Assembly (NCBI GenBank): GCA_947044365.1
Contig: OX345639.1
Span: forward strand, 1,809,001 to 1,873,000
Reading direction: 5' to 3'
Length of the DNA stretch: 64,000 nt
Source: Petrosia ficiformis
Taxonomy: Eukaryota; Porifera; Demospongiae; Haplosclerida; Petrosiidae
Shown: piece after piece, positions 1 to 10,254 of the stretch
Numbering within the stretch: position 1 is the first letter of the stretch
How the letters are laid out: every line of letters starts with the position of its first letter
Translations under genes and position numbers: made by a program
Notes under the pieces: model-generated
Told to the model about the DNA's origin: nothing
Databases searched by the model: none
The model's input: the letters and a program-made list of their open reading frames with translations, nothing else

Positions 1-377
1 TATGCTAATTATTCCAAAAGACATACTTTTAGTGCCTTTTTGATCATCAAAATGGGAGGAGTTTCCTGCATTAATTGACTTAATTGGCCTAATACTTCCA
101 ATCATTATCAATCTATTTGAAGTTAGTTGGCCCAATAAGTAACAAAGAGACTTTTGTTGATTACAGTTTATTCAACTTTAGTGTTAATAGGTTTTGATTG
201 GTGCATATTATTATATGTCCTCAGTTTGTATCTTTTAGTCCTCATGTTGTGTTATTGTTCTCATGTGCTCTTGCTTTTGTTTATTGTTAGTATTTATATA
301 TCATTTATAGTTGAGTTGAGTTCTTCTATAAACTATTATTATTTAAGAATAATCATCAGCCAAATTCCATTATATAT
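1..377. repeat. AT-rich intron DNA with a truncated hAT-like MITE segment
   Basis: Positions 1-115 match, in reverse orientation, the interior of the TAGGGCTGGGA-ended element at 21208-21513, sharing the stretch around GATCATCAAA and GGGAGGAGTTTC. The rest is AT-rich with no coding signal. This stretch lies inside the last visible intron of the eIF3g gene. Confidence 0.6.
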
Positions 378-622
378 GTATGTATGTATGTATGTATTAT
401 ATGTATGTATGTATTATATGTATATGCGTGTGTGTGGTGTATGTATGTATGTATGTGTGTACTATGAATGTACGTATATTATGTATGTTTGTGTATGAAT
501 ATGTTTGTGTGTATATATGTATGTACATACATGTATGTACATGTATATACATACATGTATGTACATACATGTATGTACATACATGTATGTATATACATGT
601 ATGTACATGTATATACATACCA
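378..622. repeat. TATG/TACA microsatellite
   Basis: Runs of TATG and GTAT give way to ATACATGTATGTACAT units, so the right part is self-complementary. Open frames on both strands here (Met-Tyr-Val-Cys and Tyr-Ile-His repeats) are artefacts of the repeat. Confidence 0.9.
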
Positions 623-1740
623 GTAATTGTCTGTTTAATCAGCTAGTCTTCATTTGGGTGGTGAAAAGGTGACATATGGTGATCACATGACATTGTTAGT
701 TATTGGTAAATACATACATACATATATACCTACTCACAAATGCATTCATACACATACATATAATTACATATGTCCAAAGATACCATCAAGTCGTTATTAT
801 GTGGTTGATTTAGGGCGGGGTTAATGCAAACCTTACTTTGTATTAGTGATGAGTATAGATATTCTGACAAACCGATATAGGCTGCAGATATCTACCAATA
901 TTCAATACACTAACCATCTGACATCTGATCCTTTCAATGCATTATCTTGATAATTATGAGTATCAAAAAAGAAAATTATAATCGTAAGGAACGACATTAC
1001 TAGTATACTAATTACAATATTGGTTATATCACTCAAAGCTCACTGATACAGATATTGAAACCAATGGCTGATAATAACTGATACCAATTACTTATCTGAT
1101 TATTGATGCATCACTACTTTGTACGAAATTAAATCAGACAGTTAGAGATGGGAAAATACTAATCTGTGACTATCTGAACTTGTAATGAAACTGAAATTCA
1201 TTGATTATTGTTAGGAATAACAAACAATTCTAATAAACAATTAAACAATTAAACATGAGTTTAGTATATTATACTTACAATAGAATCATGTCTACAATGT
1301 GACAGTAACAATAATTACCTTAAATAAAGTCAGTTATTACTGTCTCACTACTGTGTTATTGAATCAATTATCCATAAATACTAAAAATTGATTGGTCAAT
1401 CAATCTGTAGTGGTTAGTGATAATCAATTTCAGAATCTCAGCCTATTCCTAGCACTACCGTATACATGTGTAGATTCTAAAAATTGGCTATTCCAAATTT
1501 GGCGAATTTTTAGAACCTATTTGGTATTGTATAAACTCACTATATAAAGTGCATGCGTAATAAACACGTGGCTAATATCGTCAATTAAAATCATTTTATC
1601 CCTATGGCAATAGTAAATTAATATCGCGATTATCGAAAATATCGATACTATCACTCAGCACTAATTAAAAGTTTGACATTTCACCTTTGTCAGTTACGAA
1701 CAACACCCACACGTAAGTACCAAGTACTAATGCTCTGATT
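623..1740. other. Gene-free intron stretch with decayed repeats
   Basis: No exon is visible. Positions 1375-1458 match the end of the hAT-like element at 21208 (CTGAGATTCTGAAAT reversed, ending in a decayed CAGCCTATTCCTAGC). Positions 840-1130 hold degenerate GATAT/ATCGAT-rich sequence of similar character. Confidence 0.5.
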
Positions 1741-1741
1741 T

Positions 1742-2280
1742 CAGCACTTCTCAGCTGGATGCATTTGTACTTGTACTTAAATACTTTCAAATGTACCTGT
1801 ACTTGTACTTAAATACTTTCAAATGTACTTGTACCTGTACTTGTATTTAAAAGGTACATGTACTTCTACTTAAATACTTTCAAAGGTACTTGTACTTGTA
1901 CTTAAATACTTTCAAAGGTACTTGTACCTGTACTTGTACTTAAAAGGTACATGTACTTGTACTTAAATATTTTCAAAGGTACATGTACTTGTACTTGTAC
2001 TTAAAAGGTACATGTACTTGTACTTAAATACTTTCAAAGGTATTTGTACTTGTACTTAAATACTTTCAAATGTACTTGTACTTGTACTTAAATACTTTCA
2101 AATGTACTTGTACCTGTACTTGTACTTAAAAGGTACATGTATATACTTGTACTTAAATAGTTTCAAAGGTACTTGTACTTGTACTTGTACTTGTACTTGT
2201 ACTTATACTTAAATAGTTTCAAAGGTACTTGTACTTGTACTTAAATACTTTCAAAGGTACTTGTACATGTACTTAGCCTC
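1742..2280. repeat. Minisatellite of TACTTGTACTTAAATACTTT units
   Basis: Interleaved units built from TGTACTTGTACTTAAATAC and TTTCAAAGGTAC, about 25-45 bases each, repeat more than a dozen times. A related array that also ends in TGTACTTAGCC lies at 37220-37470 in an ABC transporter intron, so this is a dispersed minisatellite family. Confidence 0.9.
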
Positions 2281-2632
2281 ATGTCTACTCAGAGAGCTAC
2301 CATAAAAGCGTAATATTTAGTTGTGACCAGATAGAATGACTACACTCCTACCCACATTACCACGATGAAGACTGCCAATTCCTTACATAACTATCCATAC
2401 ACTGTAGCTTCAAATGGTATATATATGAACATTAGTGTTCCCAATTAATGAAACTATGTGAGGTTTACTGCAATAACTATATATAACTACCTAAAATGCA
2501 ATAATGGACAATTTGTAAACTAAAACCCTTTTAGTTAGCCTAATAGTACCTTAGTTAATTAAACTAAATGTTAGGAATATTATAACTAAAAGTGGTCATT
2601 ATTGTCAAACTAAAACAACAGTAATAACATAC

Positions 2633-5600
2633 CTTTCTCATGGCAACAGCTCTGGGGATTTTTTTAATTTCATATACTTGAGTTACCTGTAAACCATGAT
2701 ATACATGTAGAGTACATACAAGTACAGTAGATACATGTACAGTATTTACATATACAGTATATACATGTAGAGTATATACATGTATAGTTTATACATGTAC
2801 AGTATATATATGTAGACAGTGTTCTCACCAGGATTTTGCAATAGGGGGGTACACGAAAGTGACAAAGTAATTATTATGTCATAGTTAATTAATTAATTAA
2901 TCTTGTGCGAATTTCTGTTACAATGGGACCCTTACCCTGCTCTTAGGAAATGGGAATCAATGGGTAATAGGCAAATGTGTGTATGGAAATACTTTGAATT
3001 TATATTTTTGTGTGTTATCATTTTAAAATAGTATTAATATTCAAAATCAATTGGGTGTTTTTATGACTGATAGAGGGGTACATTTGCACTATAGGGGGGT
3101 ACCGTACCCCTCTACAACAACATAGAGAGAACACTGTATGTAGAGTATATAAATGTACAGTTTATACATGTACAGTATATACATGTACATGTACGGTATA
3201 CAATTACAAATTCTTCAAATATATCTACAAACAATTACATAAGTTACTAGTATAGTTTATACATGTACAGTATATATATGTAGAGTATATAAATGTACAG
3301 TTTATACATGTAGAGTATATACATGTACAGTATATACATGTACAGTATATACATGTGGAGTATATAAATGTACAGTTTATACATGTACAGTATATACATG
3401 TACATGTACGGTATACAATTACAAATTCTTCAAATATATCTACAAACAATTACATAAGTTACTAGTATAGTTTATACATGTACAGTATATATATGTAGAG
3501 TATATAAATGTACAGTTTATACATGTAGAGTATATACATGTACAGTATATACATGTACAGTATATACATGTACATGTACGGTATACAATTACAAATTCTT
3601 CAAATATATCTACAAACAATTACATAAGTTACTATTATAATGTCAAGTGACCGTTACCTAACTTCCAAAAAAGGTCAATGTGTATCTTAATACATTCAAT
3701 CCCACACAACAATAGATGATATTTGATACTTCAGGATATAGCTGGTATTCATATCACAACATATGTTGTGATTACATAACACCTAAGTGACAAATTAGGT
3801 AGCTAGCTACAGTGTGTACACATGATACAAAGGTATGTAGTCATAGCAGAGGGTGGGACTAAATGTTGAGCAGCCACTAATGGTGATTATATCATATTCA
3901 GGGAGCTACAGTGTACACATGATACAAAGGTATGTACTTTTACTAGTCTCGCTACACATAACAGAGGGTGGGACTAGACATTTCATTGTTTTTGAATACA
4001 AAATGGCGGAGGATTTATAAGTTAAGGACATAAGAATATTTAGTTATTAGCTTCTCATTTTTATTAATGTACACATGACATAAGTTACTTGGTAATTAAT
4101 TTTTAGATCAAAATAATGCATTGAAACACTAACTATGTATATATCAGAGTTCTCTCCAGACTTCTATATATAAGGGGGCATTTTGGTTCCCCATCTCTTC
4201 AGAATGCCCCCTATAATGTCCTTCTTTTATACTGTTTGGCCTCTATTTAATATTAAATCTTAATTTTTATTAACCAATAACCAAATATGATAACAGAGTC
4301 ACTAAATGACTGAATATCTTATCCAATGGTTATATAGGTTTTACCTTCTTCATTCTTCCATTATCTCCTAATTCATGTTTGACTATAGTCTTCTTGTTTC
4401 CACTTATAGTAACTAAAATGTGGATGAGAAAATATTTGTAATAGAATTTGGCACCATACAGCAGGTTTAAAGGAGATCACATTGCATTGTAATTATAAAG
4501 AAATTATAAATTCTGACAAATCTCCATTCTGCTGCTCAAATGGAGTCTGACCAAATACAACTAAACTCTGCTCACATTTATGATGACCTCAAAATTAGGA
4601 TACAATGACTTAATTAATGTCATAAGGTTAATACATGATTACAATGTAACTCAATAACTTATATGTAATACAGTGTATAGTTTAATGTCATAAGGTTAAT
4701 ACATGATTATACTGTAACTCAATAATGAAGTAATGGATTGAAATTTGAATACACAAAAAAGAATGGAGAGGATAATTATATGAAAATGGTGTTGGTAAAA
4801 AGATTGTCAGTAATTCCAAACTAAAGTTATGAACATTTTTCTGAGGTCAAGGTGAATGTAAAAGTCACACACACATAGCATTGTTACAATAATGACCACA
4901 TTTGATTATAGTTTCTCAAAATTCAGTTGTAACTATAAGCTTTGCTAAGTTATAGTGGATAATATATTCATTGAGTGGATATCTGGAAATTGAGTGTATA
5001 TCACATATCCACAGCAGCATTATTAATTAGGTTTATAGTACCTCCTACATGTACATGTATGAAAAAGCCTGGTCACTGAGGTTTAGTGTGTATGTCATTG
5101 GGAATACATCTTGAGCCAATTAACAAAGAGTTAATGCTGTTAGTGACAATATTATATTAACTACCTGCACCATCTGGCCCAAAGAGAGAACCAGAGTTTT
5201 TGATACGTTTTGAAGCAAGGGCCAAATTGGCTCAACAATGGTTAGTATATGTGCCATTGGGAATACATCTTGAGCCAATTAACAGAGTTAATGTTGTTAG
5301 TGACAATATAATCATAATTAACTGCATAAAGAGTGAACTGTGCAGTGCCAAATAAGAAGCTCTTTAGAAGCATGATTCTTGATTGAAAGTAAAAGTTCTT
5401 TCAGAACGTTATCTTTTAAGAAATAATTAGTTTCTAACTTTATAAAAGTTGCTTTCTCTCCCTACTACATATCAGTAGTTAATCGTTTACATATCACTAA
5501 CATTAACATGTATGTGACCAGCAATGTTTTAATAAGCTTATATGGTGCATCATTGGCCCAAACAGAGAGTATTCTCGCTGTTAATATGTGACCCAATTTG

Positions 5601-6828
5601 GGAAAACCACACTTGTGGCACATAATAATTTGGCCATTTTGGACAGGAAGCCAATGAAATTTTGTATTCAGTTAATGCTCTTCCTATACAATTTACCCCT
5701 TTATAAAATAGCCGAATAGTGAGTGCTTGAAGGTAAGTGTTTGTTCAAAACTATTATGTGCCACAAGTGTGGTTTTCCCAAATTGGGTCACATATTAACA
5801 GCGCGAATACTTTCTGTTTGGGCCAATGGTCACATATATTATGCACTAATGAGTGGATGAAAACTCATAACCAAACAAATTAGTTTAAACAAACAATCAG
5901 TTTTTAGAGAGATATAATATAAACATTGCAATAATAGTAACAATTATATTATAATTATCTTAACAAATAAGTATACTAAAAGTACCAATACTTTATTGTA
6001 ACTACATGTATAACTAAAATCCCAATCATTACTTTTACAATACTAACATAATTATACGATAATAGGATATTAATCTTCTACTATAAATCTAAATTAACAA
6101 ACCTTCATCTTTTTCCATGCGATCAGCCCAGCTGGTGCTCTGTTCAGAACTATATTAAATACAAATATTTATAATATACAATTATTGAAGTTTTTAATCA
6201 AGCTATACTTTGGGCATAGGAATGGATAATTTGTTAAAACCAGCTGATATGTAAACTAGTATCAATATTTCTCAAGTCTTCTGCTATAGCTTATGGTTAA
6301 GAACACCCAGCTGGGAATCAGGGAATTCTTTTCAATTTGTAGCAGAAAGCATACTGAATACATACATAGAACCCAATTAAAATCTATTCGTGATGACCTT
6401 GATATTACCATGCGATGATGACTTTATTAGTGTATAGTTTAATGTCATAAGGTGATACATGATTATATGTAACTCAAAACTGAAGTAATGGATTGAAATT
6501 TAACATACACGAAAAAGAACAGGGAGGATAATTATAAATGGTACAGGGTGTTGGTCATTCCAAACTAAATTAAGTTATGAACATATTTTTCTTTGGTCAC
6601 GGTAAATGTGACCTTTAACAAGTCCCACCAATCTAAATCGTTAACATAGATAGTAACGAACTAACACTGAGATTTTCAGCCACCTGACAACTAATATACT
6701 GAGATTATAATAGACTATGCTCATTAAAAAAAAAGAACCCATACAATAACACTAAAGGCTAGTATATAGTTGGGAGAAGTAACCATAGTAACTCACCTCC
6801 CCAGATCATAGTCGTGGACGTGGGACAT
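2633..6828 (-). CDS. eIF3g: Eukaryotic translation initiation factor 3 subunit G, N-terminal part (3' end off window)
   Basis: Five exons on the minus strand join in frame: 6828-6797, 6137-6103, 5230-5165, 4412-4345 and 2686-2633, giving 85 residues. The match to eIF3g is my reading of conserved pieces. STSWADRMEKDE corresponds to the PSWADQVEEE motif near the family N-terminus. KTIVKHELGDNGRMKK followed by PRAVAMRK corresponds to the KTVTEYKIDEDGKK...SKAVARRK block. eIF3g is a scaffold subunit of eIF3 in cytoplasmic translation initiation. The zinc-knuckle region and C-terminal RRM are not in the window, so the gene continues leftward across an intron longer than 2.6 kb. Exon 2 uses the acceptor ACAGAG so that phase 2 is kept; exon 3 (phase 1 to 1) is the least certain. 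The start codon lies 98 bp downstream of the neighbouring LARGE stop codon on the same strand. Confidence 0.75.
2690..3640. repeat. ACATGTACAGTATAT minisatellite with higher-order repeat
   Basis: Units of about 15-20 bases (ACATGTACAGTATAT variants) are grouped in a larger repeat beginning ACATGTACATGTACGG at 3181, 3396 and 3566, so larger units are 215 and 170 bases and differ in inner-unit number. A MITE interrupts the array at 2817-3136. It lies in an eIF3g intron. Confidence 0.9.
2817..3136. mobile_element. Non-autonomous hAT-like MITE (CAGTGTTCTC ends)
   Basis: The element is 320 bp with terminal inverted repeats beginning CAGTGTTCTC. It is flanked by an 8-bp duplication TATGTAGA (2809-2816 and 3137-3144). 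The empty site is preserved in other copies of the host minisatellite. CAGNG ends with 8-bp duplications are typical of hAT elements. The interior has GGGGTACC-type motifs and no coding capacity. Related truncated ends occur near 4146 and 40642. Confidence 0.75.
3641..4344. other. Intron DNA without a gene
   Basis: A direct repeat around GAGCTACAGTGTACACATGA occurs at about 3805 and 3902. A decayed MITE end (AGAGTTCTCTCCAGAC, then GGGGGCATTTTGG with its complement AGAATGCCCCC) lies at 4146-4215. No exon was found on either strand. Confidence 0.5.
4565..4868 (+). repeat. R1 MITE copy
   Basis: This is a copy of the most frequent element in the window. It runs from CATTTATGATGACCTCAAAA to TTTTTCTGAGGTCAAGGTGA, inverted ends of about 25 bases. 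The diagnostic interior is TAATGTCATAAGGTTAATAC, duplicated internally in this copy. Confidence 0.85.
5552..5827. mobile_element. Palindromic MITE with ~75-bp inverted ends
   Basis: The left arm (5552-5628) and right arm (5754-5827) are near-perfect complements starting ATTGGCCCAAACAGA and containing CACACTTGTGGCAC. About 125 bp of unrelated AT-rich sequence separates them. There is no coding capacity. It lies in an eIF3g intron. Confidence 0.85.
6385..6615 (+). repeat. R1 MITE copy
   Basis: It carries the R1 interior (TTTAATGTCATAAGG, GAAGTAATGGATTGAAATTT, AACTAAATTAAGTTATGAAC). The left inverted end reads TTCGTGATGACCTTGA. It lies in the first eIF3g intron. Confidence 0.8.
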
Positions 6829-6926
6829 CGTACCCTTTTCAGTTCCTCGTGGACTTGAGCGTTAAAGGGTTAAAAAAAGAGTGAATAAATTAACATTAAT
6901 AATTAATATAATATTATTATATGAAG

Positions 6927-8963
6927 TTATATTCGAACTGTGATAAACTTCGGAGGATCTTTATTTTCTTTTAAACAGTTAACACCATACTTGTGAACTA
7001 ATTCACTTAAGAATCCTTTCCAAACAGACTCAAGACAGTGCTTAAAACTTGTATATTCCCAAATCCCTTTGTCCATGGTTGGAGCATGAGGACTATGAAT
7101 GATAAAACCTTGTGGAATAACAACAAATTCGTATCCTTGAGCTTTGAGTTCTGTAATTTGTGACACTTTATTGTAGCCATAACCAACGAAACGTTGATCA
7201 TACCTGACTACATCACTTCTTACAACTACATAAGGCTCGAAGTGAAATGCCCATTGTATTTTATAAGGATACTTAGCTTTAAACCACGTTCTATAGTTTG
7301 TAGGTGCATGTGTTTTATGAGCACAACCGACACAGAATTGTGAGACCATTTTTAATCTTATCAGCTTCAGAAGTTGGGCTTTATCATTTGGAAAGCTAAG
7401 TTTATATCTCGTTGTTTCAAAAGCTGGTATTACCAAAGCTCTCTTCTGCGAACCAGTCAACAGTGACTTTGTTGCTTTCTTAAGATAAGAAAAGAGGGAT
7501 TTTGCAGGTATAAAATCACCATCGTCAAGAAAGACATACGGAGTGGATACAGCATTTAGAGCAATGTTACGAAGATAATTCACTGGGTAAAAATTCCCTT
7601 GTTTGTAAACTATATGTATTGCCATATTCTTCCTGTTCTTTAAAATGTTGTAGGACTCCACATACTGCGAAAACTGCCACATATCAAAATCTGTTCCATA
7701 CATAGAAATACTAATTGGACCATCCCATTGGGAAATCAGCATATGAAATGTTCTTAGCCGATCCAATGATAACTGTGTGACCAATGTAGTTTCATAATCA
7801 CTAACAGGATGATATTTCTGTCCATAAAAGTAAAGATGAGTACGAAACACTGTTTGAGATTGTTCTTTGAATATTTGGCATATTTTAGTATCATTATTCG
7901 CGTTTTTAGATGTTATAAATATATCTTGTTCAGTGTCAGTTTTTCTCTGTATTTTCCCACATTTCAATGGAACATACCGTAGTAAATTACCATCATACTG
8001 CATTATAAATGTTTTAAATTTACGAAAATAGACAATGTAACTATCATCTGTTGCATATTGTGTGATTGGACCAGGAATACTCCAACGTATAATTTTGCAG
8101 TCGTCATAGTTTAAATCACACATCTGTCTGTATTTGTAAGAGGTTATGTCAAAATTCCAATTGCAAGGTAAACTAAGAAAACTATCATTTCCTGCTACTC
8201 TGCTAATTATATCTTCAACTACTAAACTACTGGATTGTTTAATTACTTGATGCCATAAGTCAGTCCAGTTTCTTTGTCTTGCGGCATAAAGGTTGAATAA
8301 AACAACATCAGTGTTGAAAAACTGTAATTCACTTGATTTGCTATCACCAAAACTATTAGCAATGCCAATTAATTTGTTCTTCTTTTGAACTTCATCAAAG
8401 AATCCCCATAGCTCTTGAATATCACTCATTACTGTGACATCATTGTCAAGAAAAATTACTCTATTTAGTGTTGAGGGAAGTATTGATGGTAAGAGCAATT
8501 TAAATACTTTAGCGGGATGACTTTTTGGGATCCATGATATACTTTCTTTGAAGTCGTTTATATTAACCAAATAGAAGCTGTATTCAACATATGGCAGTTC
8601 CCACGTATCCATTAGTTTCTGCAGTACTGTCTGGCTGAATGGAGACAAGATGAAATGAAAGTGCAAGGGGGAATGGCGATGAGTCAATATGGATTTGAGC
8701 AATGTAGCAGTGGATGTAGTACTCTCAACTATGAATGCTAAATGTACGGTATCGCAAATTTGCAGCTTCCGTCCAGTCTCTGTGGGATACTTAACTGGAA
8801 TTACACCGGTTCTGTTTGATTCAGTAAAATCAGATTCATACAAGTTTCTGCGACTTAGACGAGTAGTTTTAATGTTCATATCAGTGGCTAGCAGAACAAT
8901 GACTGTTAGAAGAACAACAAAAAGGAGGCAATGCCACACAAATGTACGTCGCAGACAGTTCAT
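6927..8963 (-). CDS. LARGE-type bifunctional glycosyltransferase (GT8 + GT49), copy A
   Basis: This single-exon gene encodes 678 residues. I chose the ATG at 8963 because the longer frame opens only with GTG. The protein is a Golgi-type type II membrane protein: a short basic tail, then a hydrophobic anchor at about residues 9-26. The GT8 domain spans about residues 69-320 with Asp-Asn-Asp (173-175) in FLDNDVTVMSD as metal-binding DxD. The GT49 domain spans about 360-678 with FLDDGDFIP (DGD at 481-483) and the family block FEPYVVVRSD...RFVGYG. In vertebrate LARGE, GT8 adds xylose and GT49 glucuronate to make a polymer on O-mannosyl glycans; the same chemistry is likely but not shown here. It is the most divergent of the four copies and lacks the shared GT49 sequence of B, C and D. 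eIF3g starts 98 bp downstream on the same strand. Confidence 0.93.
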   Translation of the reverse strand: MNCLRRTFVWHCLLFVVLLTVIVLLATDMNIKTTRLSRRNLYESDFTESNRTGVIPVKYPTETGRKLQICDTVHLAFIVESTTSTATLLKSILTHRHSPLHFHFILSPFSQTVLQKLMDTWELPYVEYSFYLVNINDFKESISWIPKSHPAKVFKLLLPSILPSTLNRVIFLDNDVTVMSDIQELWGFFDEVQKKNKLIGIANSFGDSKSSELQFFNTDVVLFNLYAARQRNWTDLWHQVIKQSSSLVVEDIISRVAGNDSFLSLPCNWNFDITSYKYRQMCDLNYDDCKIIRWSIPGPITQYATDDSYIVYFRKFKTFIMQYDGNLLRYVPLKCGKIQRKTDTEQDIFITSKNANNDTKICQIFKEQSQTVFRTHLYFYGQKYHPVSDYETTLVTQLSLDRLRTFHMLISQWDGPISISMYGTDFDMWQFSQYVESYNILKNRKNMAIHIVYKQGNFYPVNYLRNIALNAVSTPYVFLDDGDFIPAKSLFSYLKKATKSLLTGSQKRALVIPAFETTRYKLSFPNDKAQLLKLIRLKMVSQFCVGCAHKTHAPTNYRTWFKAKYPYKIQWAFHFEPYVVVRSDVVRYDQRFVGYGYNKVSQITELKAQGYEFVVIPQGFIIHSPHAPTMDKGIWEYTSFKHCLESVWKGFLSELVHKYGVNCLKENKDPPKFITVRI

Positions 8964-9317
8964 CTTGCAGTTTGCAGCAGCCCACCAGGCCAGTCGACTA
9001 TACACTACTATGGTTAGACTAGTACTCGCACTGCTAAACCACACCCTATTATGAAATTTTAATTTTTCCCTACCATAGATTTTAAATTGTGGTCACCTCT
9101 TTGTTTAGACCACACTCAGGGCTATAGAAAGCACAGACACAGATCTGACACCTGCAACATAGCCTACTGATGCACGTTTTCTCCAAAAATGAAATAATCA
9201 TATTATCATAGCTATATATGATAACATTGCATGGTATAGAAGCTATCTAACATGTCACTCTCAACGTGTTTAGTTGATGGCTCCATATCTTGTAGGCGAC
9301 AGTATGGTTACTTTATG

Positions 9318-9995
9318 CAGGTGTCCCCCAAGATTCATGCTTGTGGTCCTTGATTACTGACATTTCTACTTCATCATTTCCTTCTTCAATCTCCTATACT
9401 GATGATATTCTTCTTTACTACTCTTTCAATATCCGTCTGATCTCTCACAGGCTTGATCAATCCAGTATTGATCTTTTGTCCTCTTAAACATTTTGCCATT
9501 AATGTAGTAGTATTGTGAACTTGTGGTTATATATCACTAGGCCTATGTTATTATGTAAACTGTTAATGTAATCTAAGCTTGCGTTATTAGGATGTGTTTT
9601 GTTTATTTGCTCTGTGTTCAATCTTCTTCAATCACACTACCCATCAATATTTCCAAAACGTAATTTCATGAAACCTTGTGCAGAATGAACTTCACACTGA
9701 ACTCTCTTGGCCTCCTCATATTGATTATATTTGCTCTAAATCTAAAATACTTCTGGAATGTCTTTTCCATCAGTTTTATCCCCTCTTCTTCCTCTCTATT
9801 TCTTCCTTACTGTTTTTCTCTTTGAAAATCTTCTTCTAACTCTGATATTAGAATCCTTCAAAGCAATAGATTGTGATTATCAATCTTTACTAATCTTACC
9901 CTGTTATCCTTCTATACAAATGTATCTATAAATTCCTCTGTATCCCAAATCACTTTATCAAATTTCAATCTAGAACCTCCTACTCCTTCCAATCT
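9318..9995 (+). pseudogene. Decayed non-LTR retrotransposon reverse transcriptase
   Basis: The frame beginning near 9320 reads GVPQDSCLWSL, then SYTDDILLYYSF, matching the GVPQGSxLGPLL and YADD active-site blocks of LINE reverse transcriptases with the first Asp-containing motif altered to YTDD. A second segment near 9690-9780 reads LSWPPHIDYICSKSK, matching the LSWxxHIxxxCxKA block that follows the palm in these enzymes. Stops and frame changes separate the pieces, so it is a relic. It lies between copy A of LARGE and the small-exon gene. Confidence 0.75.
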
Positions 9996-10061
9996 TATTA
10001 CCTTTCCATAAATTATATACGTATATAATATAATTATAATAATATGTATAGTATATGCTAG

Positions 10062-10190
10062 CAGGTCTTATATACCAAATATAGGACCCAAGTCTTGAGG
10101 TTTGTATCTGAGGTGTGATATATCACATCCAAGGATACAAACCGAGGGGGCGGAGGGGCCTATATTCAAAAAAGGGTATGGACATAATAC
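10062..10190. repeat. Imperfect fold-back element
   Basis: The sequence folds about the centre GTGATATATCAC near 10120. Flanking arms GGTTTGTATC / GATACAAACC and ATATAGGACCC / GGGGCCTATAT pair with gaps, making about 60-bp imperfect arms. No coding content; probably a decayed palindromic MITE. Confidence 0.6.
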
Positions 10191-10254
10191 TAATGAAACA
10201 CTAATTTCATTAATTAGTAATTTACATGTATATGCTTAGTTTTTATCTCTTTAG

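Noticed and set aside
154..646. Frames of 73-114 codons on both strands rich in Met-Tyr-Val-Cys
   Set aside because: They are read from a TATG/TACA microsatellite and have no protein signature.
8964..9044. 27 extra codons upstream of LARGE copy A
   Set aside because: The extension begins with GTG; the first ATG at 8963 places the membrane anchor normally.
8689..9054. 121-codon plus-strand frame opposite the LARGE copy A start
   Set aside because: It is antisense to a well-supported coding region and shows no family motif.
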